Position numbers and translations under genes: made by a program. A model generated the notes under the pieces. It searched no databases and was not told the origin of the DNA. It saw only the letters and a list, made by a program, of their open reading frames with translations. A stretch of DNA of 64,000 nucleotides from Gemella sp. zg-570 (GTDB lineage Bacteria; Bacillota; Bacilli; Staphylococcales; Gemellaceae). The stretch lies in contig NZ_CP076443.1 in NCBI RefSeq assembly GCF_018866345.1, forward strand, positions 1,139,501 through 1,203,500. The letters run 5' to 3'. The first letter of the stretch is position 1, and the number at the start of each line of letters is the position of its first letter. Shown one piece after another: positions 35,311-45,378 of this stretch.

Positions 35311-36891
35311 ATGCGTTTTTCTATTATAAAAAATCTATTTTTAATGAATTTATTATATGTAAATCCTGCAAAAACTGACCTACAAAGAATTAAGGCTCAA
35401 AAACAGGGTAAAAATTTACAAAAAAAATTATTTATTAACTTTTTATTAGGTCAATTTTTTCTTTTAATATTTTTAACATTTTTTTTAGGAATGAATAATT
35501 TATCTGCCGCCGCCAATAAATATATGTCAATTTCGATATTTATTCTAGGATTTGCTTCTATAACTATCATACAACCATTTTTTTCGGTTTTTTATGAAGA
35601 TAAGGAAACTTCAAGCTTAATATCACTACCAATTTCTGAAAAAGAAATATTTGTTAGCAAATTATTAACTTTAATATCAAATTCCATAGGATTATTTTTA
35701 TCTTACATATTAATAAATATATTTTCTAGTATACAATTTTCACATTTTAATATTGTAGCTGTCCTTCTTATTTTGGTATATAGTGTCGCCTTATTTTCTT
35801 TATGGATAAGTCTAATAATTTTAATTTTTTCTAGCCTGTCAAAAATAAAATTATTTATTAAGTACAAAAAAACATTTAATACTGGAATACAAACTATTAG
35901 CTTCTTGTTAGTTTTTGGATTTTATGGTGCTATGAATGCTCTCGACAATTCAATTGTCAGTGCAAAAGATTACAAGGGAGATTTCTTATTTAATATCGTA
36001 GCTAATCCTCTTGCAACAAATTCACTAATTAAAATCTTAGCTATTGTATTATTACTTGTAATAGCTATGATTTTACTTAATAAGTTTGTTATTAAAACTT
36101 ATTTTGAAGATATTATTAAGGTAAAAACTAGCCCTAAAAAAGAAATTAAAAAACTTGATAAAAATGAAAAAATTAATCTTATTAAAATTTATAAAGGCAT
36201 GACACTAAAAAGTTTTTCTAATGGAAGTCTTATAACTCAAGTTTTACTAACTCCTTTATTTATTCCTATGCTATTTTTAGGATTTATTATTGCCTTGATT
36301 GGCAATCCTTATTTTAAAGAGGGCTTGGCTGTTATACCGACTGCTATTATGATTTCTATTATATTTGGTATTGCCATGTATGGCCATGGTTCATTATCAT
36401 TTTTATCAATCTCGGTTGATTATAAAAATTATGAATTTTTAAAAACACTACCTATTAATATAAGACAATATTTATTAGTTAAATATCGTCTATCAATTAT
36501 TTTACAGATATTACCAGCACTTTTAGTTTATTCTATTATTCTCTTAATCTTGGGTGTAGATTTAATATTTTTCATAACCTCTTTAATAACATTTTTAATC
36601 GTTTCGCTTTCTTACGAAACATACGGTTTTAATAATGACCTTGAAAAACCATTCACAGGTTGGGGCAATATCACACAGCTAATGTTAAGAGGAAAAACTG
36701 GTTTAAAACAGTGGCTAATTTTCTCTGGATTTCTTTTAGTTTTTGCTTTGATTTTAACAATAACTGTTTTCTATACCATATACCTACCTAAATTGTGGTG
36801 GCTACTAACTTTAATTTATATTATTATACTCCTTGCACTTGCATTTGAAATATTTAATAAATTTTTCAAATTAATAAATATTGAAAAATAA
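35311..36891 (+). CDS. ABC transporter permease, large polytopic
   Basis: 526 aa with about twelve hydrophobic segments and a charged central loop (KKEIKKLDKNEKINLIKIYKG). The ATG at 35311 follows the ATPase stop directly; an in-frame ATG at 35290 lies within the ATPase gene and is less likely. No binding protein gene nearby, so export or membrane maintenance is more likely than import. Substrate not inferable. Confidence 0.82.
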   Translation: MRFSIIKNLFLMNLLYVNPAKTDLQRIKAQKQGKNLQKKLFINFLLGQFFLLIFLTFFLGMNNLSAAANKYMSISIFILGFASITIIQPFFSVFYEDKETSSLISLPISEKEIFVSKLLTLISNSIGLFLSYILINIFSSIQFSHFNIVAVLLILVYSVALFSLWISLIILIFSSLSKIKLFIKYKKTFNTGIQTISFLLVFGFYGAMNALDNSIVSAKDYKGDFLFNIVANPLATNSLIKILAIVLLLVIAMILLNKFVIKTYFEDIIKVKTSPKKEIKKLDKNEKINLIKIYKGMTLKSFSNGSLITQVLLTPLFIPMLFLGFIIALIGNPYFKEGLAVIPTAIMISIIFGIAMYGHGSLSFLSISVDYKNYEFLKTLPINIRQYLLVKYRLSIILQILPALLVYSIILLILGVDLIFFITSLITFLIVSLSYETYGFNNDLEKPFTGWGNITQLMLRGKTGLKQWLIFSGFLLVFALILTITVFYTIYLPKLWWLLTLIYIIILLALAFEIFNKFFKLINIEK

Positions 36892-36913
36892 TTTATTATA
36901 AAAATTTAATCTT

Positions 36914-36948
36914 TAAAAAAGAGTTGCAAAATTTCGTAACTCTTTTTT
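36914..36948 (+). terminator. Terminator of the ABC exporter pair
   Basis: AAAAAAGAGTT/AACTCTTTTTT arms around a loop; A- and T-rich flanks suggest it may also serve the convergent Rrf2 gene. Confidence 0.85.
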
Positions 36949-36962
36949 AATTTTTTAATTTT

Positions 36963-37466
36963 TTAATTTTTTAATTTTTTATATAATATTTCAAATTCTA
37001 CTTCCCAATTATTCCAGTCTATTCTTATATCAGCAGTTTTCTTTAATATATCTCTAATTATATCTTCAATAGTTATTTGTTTTAAAGATTCTTTTAAGGA
37101 TAGATTTATCGTATTTATTTTTTTTAGATAATCCTTATATCTTGAAGTCATATTTTCTGCACCCTTAAAAACTTTTTCTATGTAGTCAGCTTGCAGAACA
37201 AATAAATTAACTTCTCCATTGATAGCCTTATAAATATCATATAGTGTTATCACTTTATTTTGGCGATATTTATATCCTCCCCCTACTCCAGTATTGGCTA
37301 AAACTAAATCACTAAGAACTAATTTTCTCATTATTTTTTTTAAATAGGTCGGGGAGATATCTAGGCGTTCACTTATTTCTTTTGAATTTAAGTAAATTCT
37401 TCTATCCTGCATATAAAGCATGACCATAATACATATTGCTTGTTCTGTACTCTTTGTTAGGTGCAT
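36963..37466 (-). CDS. Rrf2-family transcriptional regulator
   Basis: 167 aa. N-terminal winged helix-turn-helix typical of Rrf2 (MHLTKSTEQAICIMVML, then SKEISERLDISPTYLKKI and the wing NTGVGGGYKY). The only Cys is at residue 12; the three Cys that bind an Fe-S cluster in IscR/NsrR are absent, so sensing must differ. Target genes unknown. AGGAGGTTTATT precedes the ATG. Confidence 0.88.
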   Translation of the reverse strand: MHLTKSTEQAICIMVMLYMQDRRIYLNSKEISERLDISPTYLKKIMRKLVLSDLVLANTGVGGGYKYRQNKVITLYDIYKAINGEVNLFVLQADYIEKVFKGAENMTSRYKDYLKKINTINLSLKESLKQITIEDIIRDILKKTADIRIDWNNWEVEFEILYKKLKN

Positions 37467-37533
37467 AATAAACCTCCTATTATAACTTTAATTACATTGT
37501 AATTTATATATTTATATTTGTCAATTTGCTAGT

Positions 37534-38667
37534 TTAATAATTTTTTAACCTTTTGCCCCAGTATTGATAGTAAGTACACTCTATCGAACCATTAAATAAT
37601 TTTCTTCTCTTGCTTGCTTTTTTACCATAAAGATGTTCAAACATTTTATGGGAAGTTAATATGTATAGCGACCAATATTCTTTATCTTTTAGGGCTTGAC
37701 CTAAAAATTTATACATTTTTTCAACTTCTTGTTTTTCTCCAAGTCTTTCGCCATAAGGTGGGTTGGCTATGACACACCCAGCTTCTTTTTTTGCAACAAA
37801 ATCATAAACACTCATCTGTTTAAATTCTATTACTCCTGCCAAGCCTATTTCTTCTACATTATTTTGGGCAGTAGCAATAATCTTGGGATTAATATCAGAG
37901 CCGTATAATTCTAATTCTTTTTCGTAATCTATCATTTCTTCTGCACGATTTCTCTCTTCTGAAACAAGATTTTTTGGTATCCAATGCCATTTTTCAAAAT
38001 CAAATTTTCTGTTAAGACCTGGTGCCATATTTTGTGCCATCATGGCTGCTTCTATTAATAGAGTTCCTGACCCGCAGAATAAATCATAAAATGGAACTTC
38101 ACCATTCCAATTAGTTAGTTTTACCATGGCCGCCGCTAAAGTTTCTTTTAATGGGGCTACACCCTGCTTTTCTCTGTAGCCTCTTTTGTGCAAACCCTCG
38201 CCTGATGTATCTAGTAAAATAGTTGCTTCATCATTTAGCATAATTATTTCTAGTCTATATCTGGCTCCAGTTTCTTTCAACCAACCACTAAGACCATAAC
38301 TTTTTTTCATTTTTTCTACTATTGCTTTTTTTACGATTGATTGGCAGTCAGACACACTGAATAATTTTGATTTATGACTACGACCATCTACTGGAAAATT
38401 TGCATCTTCTGGTAAAAATTTATCCCATGCTATCGCCTTTGTTTTTTCAAATAATTCTTCAAATGTATAGGCTGGAAATTTAGCAACTACTACCTTCACC
38501 CTGTCTGCACAACGCAGCCAAATATTAGAACGCACTATTGCCCTCTTATCACCAGAATAATATACTCTACCATTTTCTACTTTTGTTTCATAACCTAAAT
38601 CTTGAACTTCTTTTGCTACTATCGCTTCTATACCCATGGGGCTTGTAGCTACCAAATTATATTGCAT
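37534..38667 (-). CDS. 23S rRNA guanine-N2 methyltransferase, THUMP-domain (RlmL/YpsC type)
   Basis: 377 aa. N-terminal ferredoxin-like and THUMP domains (about 1-160), then a Rossmann methyltransferase with DLFCGSGTLLIEAAMMA (SAM binding) and catalytic NPPYGERLGEK. Resembles the RlmL half of E. coli RlmKL and Bacillus YpsC, which modify G2445-type positions of 23S rRNA. Adjacent to rnpB. Confidence 0.92.
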   Translation of the reverse strand: MQYNLVATSPMGIEAIVAKEVQDLGYETKVENGRVYYSGDKRAIVRSNIWLRCADRVKVVVAKFPAYTFEELFEKTKAIAWDKFLPEDANFPVDGRSHKSKLFSVSDCQSIVKKAIVEKMKKSYGLSGWLKETGARYRLEIIMLNDEATILLDTSGEGLHKRGYREKQGVAPLKETLAAAMVKLTNWNGEVPFYDLFCGSGTLLIEAAMMAQNMAPGLNRKFDFEKWHWIPKNLVSEERNRAEEMIDYEKELELYGSDINPKIIATAQNNVEEIGLAGVIEFKQMSVYDFVAKKEAGCVIANPPYGERLGEKQEVEKMYKFLGQALKDKEYWSLYILTSHKMFEHLYGKKASKRRKLFNGSIECTYYQYWGKRLKNY

Positions 38668-38706
38668 AAATTTCTCCTAATTTTTATTTAACAAAATTAT
38701 TTTTAT

Positions 38707-38733
38707 AATAAAAAGACCCTAGGGGTCTTTTAA
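38707..38733 (-). terminator. Terminator of rnpB
   Basis: AAAAGACCCC/(T)AGGGTCTTTT arms and T-run immediately downstream of the RNase P RNA. Confidence 0.85.
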
Positions 38734-39136
38734 GCTAGTTATTTTACTTTATCATAAGCCATATTCTGTAACTACTCTTACTATAACGAGTAACTAATGC
38801 TCTTGTAAGTAATAGCTGTGGTCATCTGTCTAGATATTAAATCTCCTATTTCTGTATTCATTTCTACGAAATAAGTGCTTCTACCAAAATTTGAATTGCT
38901 CGCTCAAGGGGTTTACCGCGTTCCACTTTTTATATTTCTATAAAAACTACGTCACTGTGGCACCTTCAAGATTTATTAATCCATATACCAGGTACTTAGG
39001 ATTAATTGTCTGCCGTTACACTGGGTGTACCCAAACTTATTTTTTTGTTTAGCATGAACACTACAAGCATCTCAGCTTGTGCGAGTATGGACTTTCCTCA
39101 CCGTTAGGCGCGACCACATCAAAAGTAAATACTAGC
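38734..39136 (-). ncRNA. rnpB: RNase P RNA (type B)
   Basis: Catalytic RNA that matures tRNA 5' ends. On the minus strand it contains the universal GAGGAAAGTCCATACTCGC near the 5' end and ACAGAATATGGCTTA near the 3' end. Ends pair as helix P1 (GCTAGT.TTTACTTT with AAAGTAAAAT.ACTAGC). About 403 nt, consistent with Bacillus-type RNA. TATAAT (39139-39144) lies just upstream. Confidence 0.95.
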
Positions 39137-39156
39137 TTATTATATCATATAAGGCA

Positions 39157-39351
39157 CTATTTTAAAACTGTTATTTTTCCAGCAGCTATTTCTTCTAGTG
39201 CTTTCCCTACTTCTTTGTGAGATACATATTCTTCTAATTTTGCAGTTTCTGGTTGAGCAAATAATTCTCTTGCTCTTTTACTTGCTAAAGAAACCAACAT
39301 ATATTTTGAATCAATTTGTTTTTTCAACACATCTAATTTTGGATATAACAT
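39157..39351 (-). CDS. rpoZ: RNA polymerase omega subunit
   Basis: 64 aa; helps RNA polymerase assembly. Contains YMLVSLASKRARELF and the C-terminal KEVGKALEEIAAGKI, the conserved omega core. Directly follows gmk, the usual gmk-rpoZ operon. Confidence 0.95.
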   Translation of the reverse strand: MLYPKLDVLKKQIDSKYMLVSLASKRARELFAQPETAKLEEYVSHKEVGKALEEIAAGKITVLK

Positions 39352-39364
39352 TATTTTTCTCCTT

Positions 39365-40003
<639 letters not shown>

Positions 40004-40132
40004 TTATCAAATTTTTATTTAACTATTTGACTACTATCATAACATAAATTTAAGTAAATTTAAACCTATTAATATTATATTTTTTTAATATATGTTATAG
40101 TATTTTATAGAAAAATTTTAAGGAGTGATTTT

Positions 40133-41767
40133 ATGGCATTTGATGGTTTTTTTATCAAAAAAATAGTTGATGAATTAAATGAAAAATTAAAAACTGGAAG
40201 AATTAATAAAATAAATAATATTTCTAATACAGAATTAATTTTTTCTATAAGAAAATTCAGCAATAAAAAACTCCTTATTTCTATACATCCACAAAATTCA
40301 AGAATACATCTAACAAATAATAACTATGAAAATCCAAAATCACCATCTAATTTTTGTACAGTATTAAGAAAATATATCAACAATTCATTTATTGTATCTT
40401 TTGAACAAAAAAATAATGACAGAATTATATTTATTAAACTCAAAAATTCTGACGAATTAGGATATGAAAAAAATTATTATTTGATCCTTGAACTAATGGG
40501 TAAACACTCTAATATTATTCTAACTGATGAAGACTATACTATTATTGAAGCCATTAAAAATTCTTATAGTATTGAATACAGCAGGGCAACAATGGCTGGA
40601 ATAAAATATAAATTTCCTCCAACAGCAAAAAAAATAAATCCTTTTAATTTTGAAGAATATCCAACAAGCGAAAAAGAATTTAATAATAAATTTTTACTAA
40701 ATAATTTTTACGGAGTTTCAAAATTACTTAGTAAACAATTTTCTTCCTTGGCTGAATTTAAAGACTTCTGTGCTAAATTTAATAATTATAATCAACCTCT
40801 TGCCTTTAAAGATAGTGGAAAATTAGATTTTTACTACTACAATTTTAATAATTTTAGCGAGGAAAATAAATTTACTAGCTACTCTGAACTCTTAGACTTT
40901 GTTTACTTAGAAAATAATTTAATATCTAATAAAGATAATAACAAAAAAATATATTTATTTGTAAGAAATAAAATAACAAAATTAAAAAATAAAATAAATA
41001 TTTTAGAAGATGAACTAGAAAAAGCAAAAAAAGATAATCTAAATGAATTAAAGGGGCAATTATTATTAGCAAATAATTATCTTTATAAAAAATTCACACC
41101 AAAAGAAGTAGTCCTGCAAAATTTTTATGATGAAAATTTAGAAAATATTAAAATCATCCTAGATGAAAATTTATCCATAGAAAAAAATGCAGAAAACTAT
41201 TTTAATAAAAATAAAAAAAATAAGAGAAGTATAGAAAACATTGAAAAGCAAATACTAGTAACAAAAGAAGAAATAAATTATTTTGAAAACTTAGAAATAC
41301 AAATAGAAAATGCTGAAATATCAGATTTAGAAGAAATAAACGAAGAATTAGTTAAACATAAATACATAAAAAATAAGATTAACAAAAAACAAAAAAATAT
41401 TAAATATACTGTAATTAATTACGAAAACACTCCTATATATATAGGAAAAAATAATATTCAAAATGATAATATAACTAATAAATTGGCAAAAAGAAATTAT
41501 CTGTGGTTTCATGCCAAAGACATACCTGGAAGCCATGTTGTTATTTTTTCAAATAATCCTAAGGAAGAACTAATAAATCTAGCTGCCATGTTAGCAGCCT
41601 ATTATTCAAAATTTAAAAATGAAGATTTTGTTAATGTTGACTACACCCTAATTAAATATGTAAAAAAAATATCCGGTGCAAAAGCTGGGATGGTTACTTA
41701 TACAAATCAAAAAACTTTAAAAATAAAAATAGATAAATTACTCATTAGTAAAATAATAAATATGTAA
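40133..41767 (+). CDS. rqcH: Ribosome-associated quality control protein RqcH (NFACT/FbpA)
   Basis: Binds stalled 50S-peptidyl-tRNA and adds C-terminal Ala tails; earlier annotated as fibronectin-binding protein. At 544 aa: NFACT-N domain beginning MAFDGFFIKKIVDELN, HhH region, long coiled coil (NKITKLKNKINILEDELEKA), and C-terminal NFACT-R with NYLWFHAKDIPGSHVVI. AAGGAGTG precedes the ATG. Unusually Asn/Lys/Ile-rich, reflecting the AT-rich genome. Confidence 0.95.
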   Translation: MAFDGFFIKKIVDELNEKLKTGRINKINNISNTELIFSIRKFSNKKLLISIHPQNSRIHLTNNNYENPKSPSNFCTVLRKYINNSFIVSFEQKNNDRIIFIKLKNSDELGYEKNYYLILELMGKHSNIILTDEDYTIIEAIKNSYSIEYSRATMAGIKYKFPPTAKKINPFNFEEYPTSEKEFNNKFLLNNFYGVSKLLSKQFSSLAEFKDFCAKFNNYNQPLAFKDSGKLDFYYYNFNNFSEENKFTSYSELLDFVYLENNLISNKDNNKKIYLFVRNKITKLKNKINILEDELEKAKKDNLNELKGQLLLANNYLYKKFTPKEVVLQNFYDENLENIKIILDENLSIEKNAENYFNKNKKNKRSIENIEKQILVTKEEINYFENLEIQIENAEISDLEEINEELVKHKYIKNKINKKQKNIKYTVINYENTPIYIGKNNIQNDNITNKLAKRNYLWFHAKDIPGSHVVIFSNNPKEELINLAAMLAAYYSKFKNEDFVNVDYTLIKYVKKISGAKAGMVTYTNQKTLKIKIDKLLISKIINM

Positions 41768-41917
41768 AAATTAAAACATTTTTTTTTTTACAATTTTCAT
41801 TTTTTAAAAATTTAAGTAATTAAAATAAAATTATAGATAAATAATATAAATTTTTCTCTTAACCCTGTTATATTAACGTTTTCAAAGTATGTTTTTTAAA
41901 AAAATTGATTTTTATAC

Positions 41918-41945
41918 TTGTATTTTAAAAAAATTATGCTATAAT
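41918..41945 (+). promoter_or_regulatory. Promoter of the candidate small RNA
   Basis: TTGTAT (41918-41923), 16-bp spacer, TATAAT (41940-41945) preceded by TGC, an extended -10. Confidence 0.7.
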
Positions 41946-41951
41946 GTTATA

Positions 41952-42069
41952 TGAAGTAATTAATTACTTCAATTGTTCTTTTATTATAAGTATCCCTAGC
42001 TTATAATAAAGACTTTTCATATTTACTCCCTTATTTCTACCTTACACATTTTGTAAGGTAGGTTTTTTT
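41952..42069 (+). ncRNA. Candidate structured small RNA, about 118 nt
   Basis: No ORF of note, but a promoter and three consecutive hairpins. SL1 is a perfect palindrome GAAGTAATTAATTACTTC (41953-41970). SL2 pairs TTATTATAAG with CTTATAATAA around the loop TATCCCTAG (41978-42011). SL3 is a terminator, CTACCTTAC/GTAAGGTAG plus T7 (42037-42069). The only unpaired stretch, between SL2 and SL3, holds ACTCCCTTATTTC, an anti-Shine-Dalgarno-like sequence, and the SL2 loop has CCCU. This layout resembles trans-acting sRNAs such as streptococcal csRNAs, though no family match is claimed. Confidence 0.6.
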
Positions 42070-42095
42070 ATTAATTAAACAAAATAATAAATAAA

Positions 42096-42125
42096 AATCG
42101 GTAATAAACTTATTACCGATTCTTT
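42096..42125 (-). terminator. Terminator of comK
   Basis: AATCGGTAATAA/TTATTACCGATT arms and TTTT on the minus strand, after the comK stop. Confidence 0.85.
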
Positions 42126-42153
42126 ATCTTCTTGAAATTTAAAAATTAATTTT

Positions 42154-42693
42154 TTAATAGTTAAAATGATTTTGAGCAATTATTCTTCTTTTATTTTTAT
42201 CAATTTCATATTTTAGGGCAGCACCTTCGCCCCATTTAAGCATAAAGTTTTTATAATTTATATCAAGTTCTAATTTTTGCCCGTCTTCAAGTATCAAAGT
42301 TAATCTTTTTGTTTTTTTATCTGCCTTAGCAGTGTGAGGATTAATAGAAATATAATTCATATTAAGCCAAAAACTCCCATCAGTATCATTATTTGTCGTT
42401 CCAAAAGGAAGCCAGATACTTCCGTAATCGTCATTGATAAAAACTGGAATTTTTTTATCACACAATATTATTTTTTTAGTTTTTTTGCTACAAGATATAT
42501 AGTCATCATTATTATAAATTTCACATATTGTATTTATAATTTTTGATGGTTTTATATCAACCAATATTTCATTATTATCCAAACAATATAATTTAGAAAT
42601 TAATGCTCCCATTTCATCATAAAAACAATCTATTGCCATTATTTCATATTTTTTTATTAGCACTACTATGTCTTTAGACTTAAAATATTCCAT
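42154..42693 (-). CDS. comK: ComK-like competence transcription factor
   Basis: 179 aa. The order of motifs matches Bacillus ComK: YEIMAID...DEMGALISKLYC, the VDIKPSKIINTIC segment, CSKKTKKI, KIPVFINDDYGSIWLPFGTT, WLNMNYI and ELDINYKNFMLKWGEG. ComK binds A/T-rich boxes and switches on late competence genes such as comG, comE and comF. GAGGTGAGG lies before the ATG, with an extended -10 TGCTATAAT at 42713-42721 giving a leader of only about a dozen nt. Identification is by recognition of the motif series; similarity is moderate. Confidence 0.8.
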   Translation of the reverse strand: MEYFKSKDIVVLIKKYEIMAIDCFYDEMGALISKLYCLDNNEILVDIKPSKIINTICEIYNNDDYISCSKKTKKIILCDKKIPVFINDDYGSIWLPFGTTNNDTDGSFWLNMNYISINPHTAKADKKTKRLTLILEDGQKLELDINYKNFMLKWGEGAALKYEIDKNKRRIIAQNHFNY

Positions 42694-42771
42694 AGTTCCT
42701 CACCTCAAGTTTATTATAGCAAATAGTGTTTTTTTATTCTAGTATTTATAAAATATTCTTGGAGAAATAAT

Positions 42772-42804
42772 AAAAAATATAATAGGCTTTCGCCTACTAT
42801 ATTT
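42772..42804 (-). terminator. Terminator of the class A PBP gene
   Basis: ATATAGTAGGC/GCCTATTATAT arms with a 4-nt loop and T-run on the minus strand. Confidence 0.8.
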
Positions 42805-45219
42805 TTAGCCACCATTGTTTGAGTTGTTAGTTGTATTTCTACTGTTAATTGTTGCGGTATCATTATTTCTATTATTAGAATTATTAGTGCTATTATTATT
42901 TTTTTCTGCTTCAGCTGCTTTTTTATTTTCTTCTTCTTTTTTAGCTTCTTCTTCTTTTCTTGCTTGGGCTTCTAATTGTGATTTTTCTTCATTTGTTAAA
43001 ACTTTCAAACCACCATTATATGTTCCTACATTGTTAGGTGCAGTAAATGCTTTTGGTGGATAAAGTCTTGCTATGCTTTGCATATTAGTTTTATAAAGCA
43101 TTTGCGTTTTTACATTGTCCTGACTTGTCATGAATTTTTTATTATCATCAATAGTATCAAAACCTTGCCAAACTGCCATTGTATATTTACTTGTATAGCC
43201 AATAACCCAAGAATCTTTTGAATAATTGTCTACATCAAAACCAAATTTTTCTGCTTCTGAAACTGAAAAAGTAGTTGTTCCAGTTTTAACCCCCATGTCA
43301 ACACCGCCAACTGCTGAATACTGCGCTGTACCGCTGATAACATTTCTTAGCATAGAGGTCATAATATAGGCTGTTGTATCTTTTATAACTTGTTTTCTAT
43401 CATTAGAATTAAAACTTGCAATTTCAAATCCTTCATTATCAAAAACTTTTCTGACAGTTTTCGGAGTTGCATAGTAACCTCCATTAGAAAATGGTACATA
43501 GGCCCCAGCCATTTGTAGGGGGCTATAGCCGTCAGCACTTCCTCCGATAGGAGTGGTGATTGAATCGTCTGTAACTTCAAGTCCTACACTGTTAGCATAT
43601 TTTCTAATATTATTAAATCCAACTGCTTGATAAGTTTTTATTGCAGGTATATTAAAGGACATCATCAGAGCATAATTCATCGTTACATTGCCGTGATATT
43701 TTCTATCCCAGTTTTGTATTTCTGAACCAGGAATTTTTTTGTCTTCAATCATTTGATTAGTTGCCCAGCCTAAATATTCTACTGCCGGCCCATAGGCTAA
43801 AATTGGTTTTATAGATGAACCAGGTTGTAATTTAGCTTGTGTTGCATAATTAAAGCCACCGAATTTGAAGTTTCGTCCCCCGTACAAGGCAGACACTCCA
43901 CTATTTTCATTATTAAGAACAACCATGGCTATATCACTAGAATTTTTTATTCCAACTGAATTATTAGCCATAGAATTATAAACTGATTTTTGAATATTAG
44001 TATCTAAGTTTGTATAAACTTTTAAACCTAGATTTAATACATCTCCGTCATAATTTCTATATTCCTTACTATTTCTTAACTCCATAGCAACCTGACTCAT
44101 ATAAGCTGTTAAACTTTCATCAAATTCACTAGAAAGAATAAATCTGTTGCTACTGTCTCTTCTTACTAAACCGTCTGTAATATCAACTTGCTCAGCGGCA
44201 TTGGCTTCTTCTTCAGAAATTTTACCGTGATATTTCATCAGATAAAGTACAGTATCCCTTCTTTTTTTTGCATTTTCTGGATGGTCATAAGGATTATATC
44301 CGTTTGGTTGCTGCGGTATCCCAGCAAGTAATGCCGTCTGGGGTAAACTCAAGGCACTAAGTTCTTTTCCGTAATAATAATTTGCCGCTGTTTTTAAACC
44401 ATATACTCCATCAGAATAATAAATTCTATTAATATACATATTAAAAATAGTTTCTTTGTCATAATTTTGTTCTAATTTGTAAGCCAGATAGGCTTCTTGA
44501 ACCTTTCTTTTAATATGCTTGTTATCATCTAAAAATATTCTCTTGATAAGTTGCTGCGAGATAGTAGAAGCCCCTTGCGACCCAAAACCACTTGTGATGT
44601 TAGAAAATATTGCTCCAACAAGTCGTCTATAGTCAACTGCTCCATGTTCAAAAAATCTGTTGTCCTCTGTTGCTAAAATTGCATCTTGCATTTGTTGAGG
44701 AACTTCTGACATTTCAGCATTGTCCCCTATTTTATTCCCAAGTTTCGCTACTTCTTTATCATTAATGTCATAAACTATTGTTCTATTATTATTGTCAAGT
44801 AGACTAGAATTAAATTCTGGTGCTTGGTATATCCAATAAACACAAATTAAAAACAGGGCTATTGTACCTATACTAGCTAAATACAAACAATATTTTATTA
44901 ATGCAGCAAGCCATTTTTTATTTTTTCTAGGTTTATTTGGTTTACTAATTCTTTTTTTAGCTATATTTCTCTTATCTTCTTTTTTTGTTAGATTATTATT
45001 TACTGGTCTATTTTGAGAGTTTCTCTTATATACTCTTTGAGTATTTTTATCTTCTTCTATTTCATTATATCTTGACCTTTTAGGAGCTGTTCTGCGTATA
45101 GTATCAGAATTATTATTTTTATTTTCATTATCATTGACATAATTCCTAGAAACAAAACCTCCAGGTGCTACACTCTTATATCTTGCTCTCCTAGATAGCT
45201 GTTCATTTTTTTTATTCAT
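42805..45219 (-). CDS. pbp1A: Class A penicillin-binding protein (PBP1A type)
   Basis: Bifunctional peptidoglycan synthase, 804 aa. A long basic cytoplasmic N-terminus (about 1-100), one transmembrane helix (LIKYCLYLASIGTIALFLIC), glycosyltransferase domain (ATEDNRFFEHGAVDYRRL, then QGASTISQQLIKRIFL), and transpeptidase domain with SxxK in PGSSIKPILAY, SxN in SFN and KTGT in GVKTGTTTFS. The C-terminus is a low-complexity Asn/Ser/Thr tail. Alone in its transcription unit, opposite a GrpB-murB pair. Confidence 0.96.
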   Translation of the reverse strand: MNKKNEQLSRRARYKSVAPGGFVSRNYVNDNENKNNNSDTIRRTAPKRSRYNEIEEDKNTQRVYKRNSQNRPVNNNLTKKEDKRNIAKKRISKPNKPRKNKKWLAALIKYCLYLASIGTIALFLICVYWIYQAPEFNSSLLDNNNRTIVYDINDKEVAKLGNKIGDNAEMSEVPQQMQDAILATEDNRFFEHGAVDYRRLVGAIFSNITSGFGSQGASTISQQLIKRIFLDDNKHIKRKVQEAYLAYKLEQNYDKETIFNMYINRIYYSDGVYGLKTAANYYYGKELSALSLPQTALLAGIPQQPNGYNPYDHPENAKKRRDTVLYLMKYHGKISEEEANAAEQVDITDGLVRRDSSNRFILSSEFDESLTAYMSQVAMELRNSKEYRNYDGDVLNLGLKVYTNLDTNIQKSVYNSMANNSVGIKNSSDIAMVVLNNENSGVSALYGGRNFKFGGFNYATQAKLQPGSSIKPILAYGPAVEYLGWATNQMIEDKKIPGSEIQNWDRKYHGNVTMNYALMMSFNIPAIKTYQAVGFNNIRKYANSVGLEVTDDSITTPIGGSADGYSPLQMAGAYVPFSNGGYYATPKTVRKVFDNEGFEIASFNSNDRKQVIKDTTAYIMTSMLRNVISGTAQYSAVGGVDMGVKTGTTTFSVSEAEKFGFDVDNYSKDSWVIGYTSKYTMAVWQGFDTIDDNKKFMTSQDNVKTQMLYKTNMQSIARLYPPKAFTAPNNVGTYNGGLKVLTNEEKSQLEAQARKEEEAKKEEENKKAAEAEKNNNSTNNSNNRNNDTATINSRNTTNNSNNGG

Positions 45220-45378
45220 AAATAATTAATTTCCTTAATTTTTATATATTTTTACTAATACCATTGTATAGCGAAAAGAAAAAAAAATCAATTTCATAAT
45301 TGTAACTTTATCTTTACAATTATGTTAAGAACAAATATAATATAAAATGTATATAAATTATAAAATTAGAGATTTATC

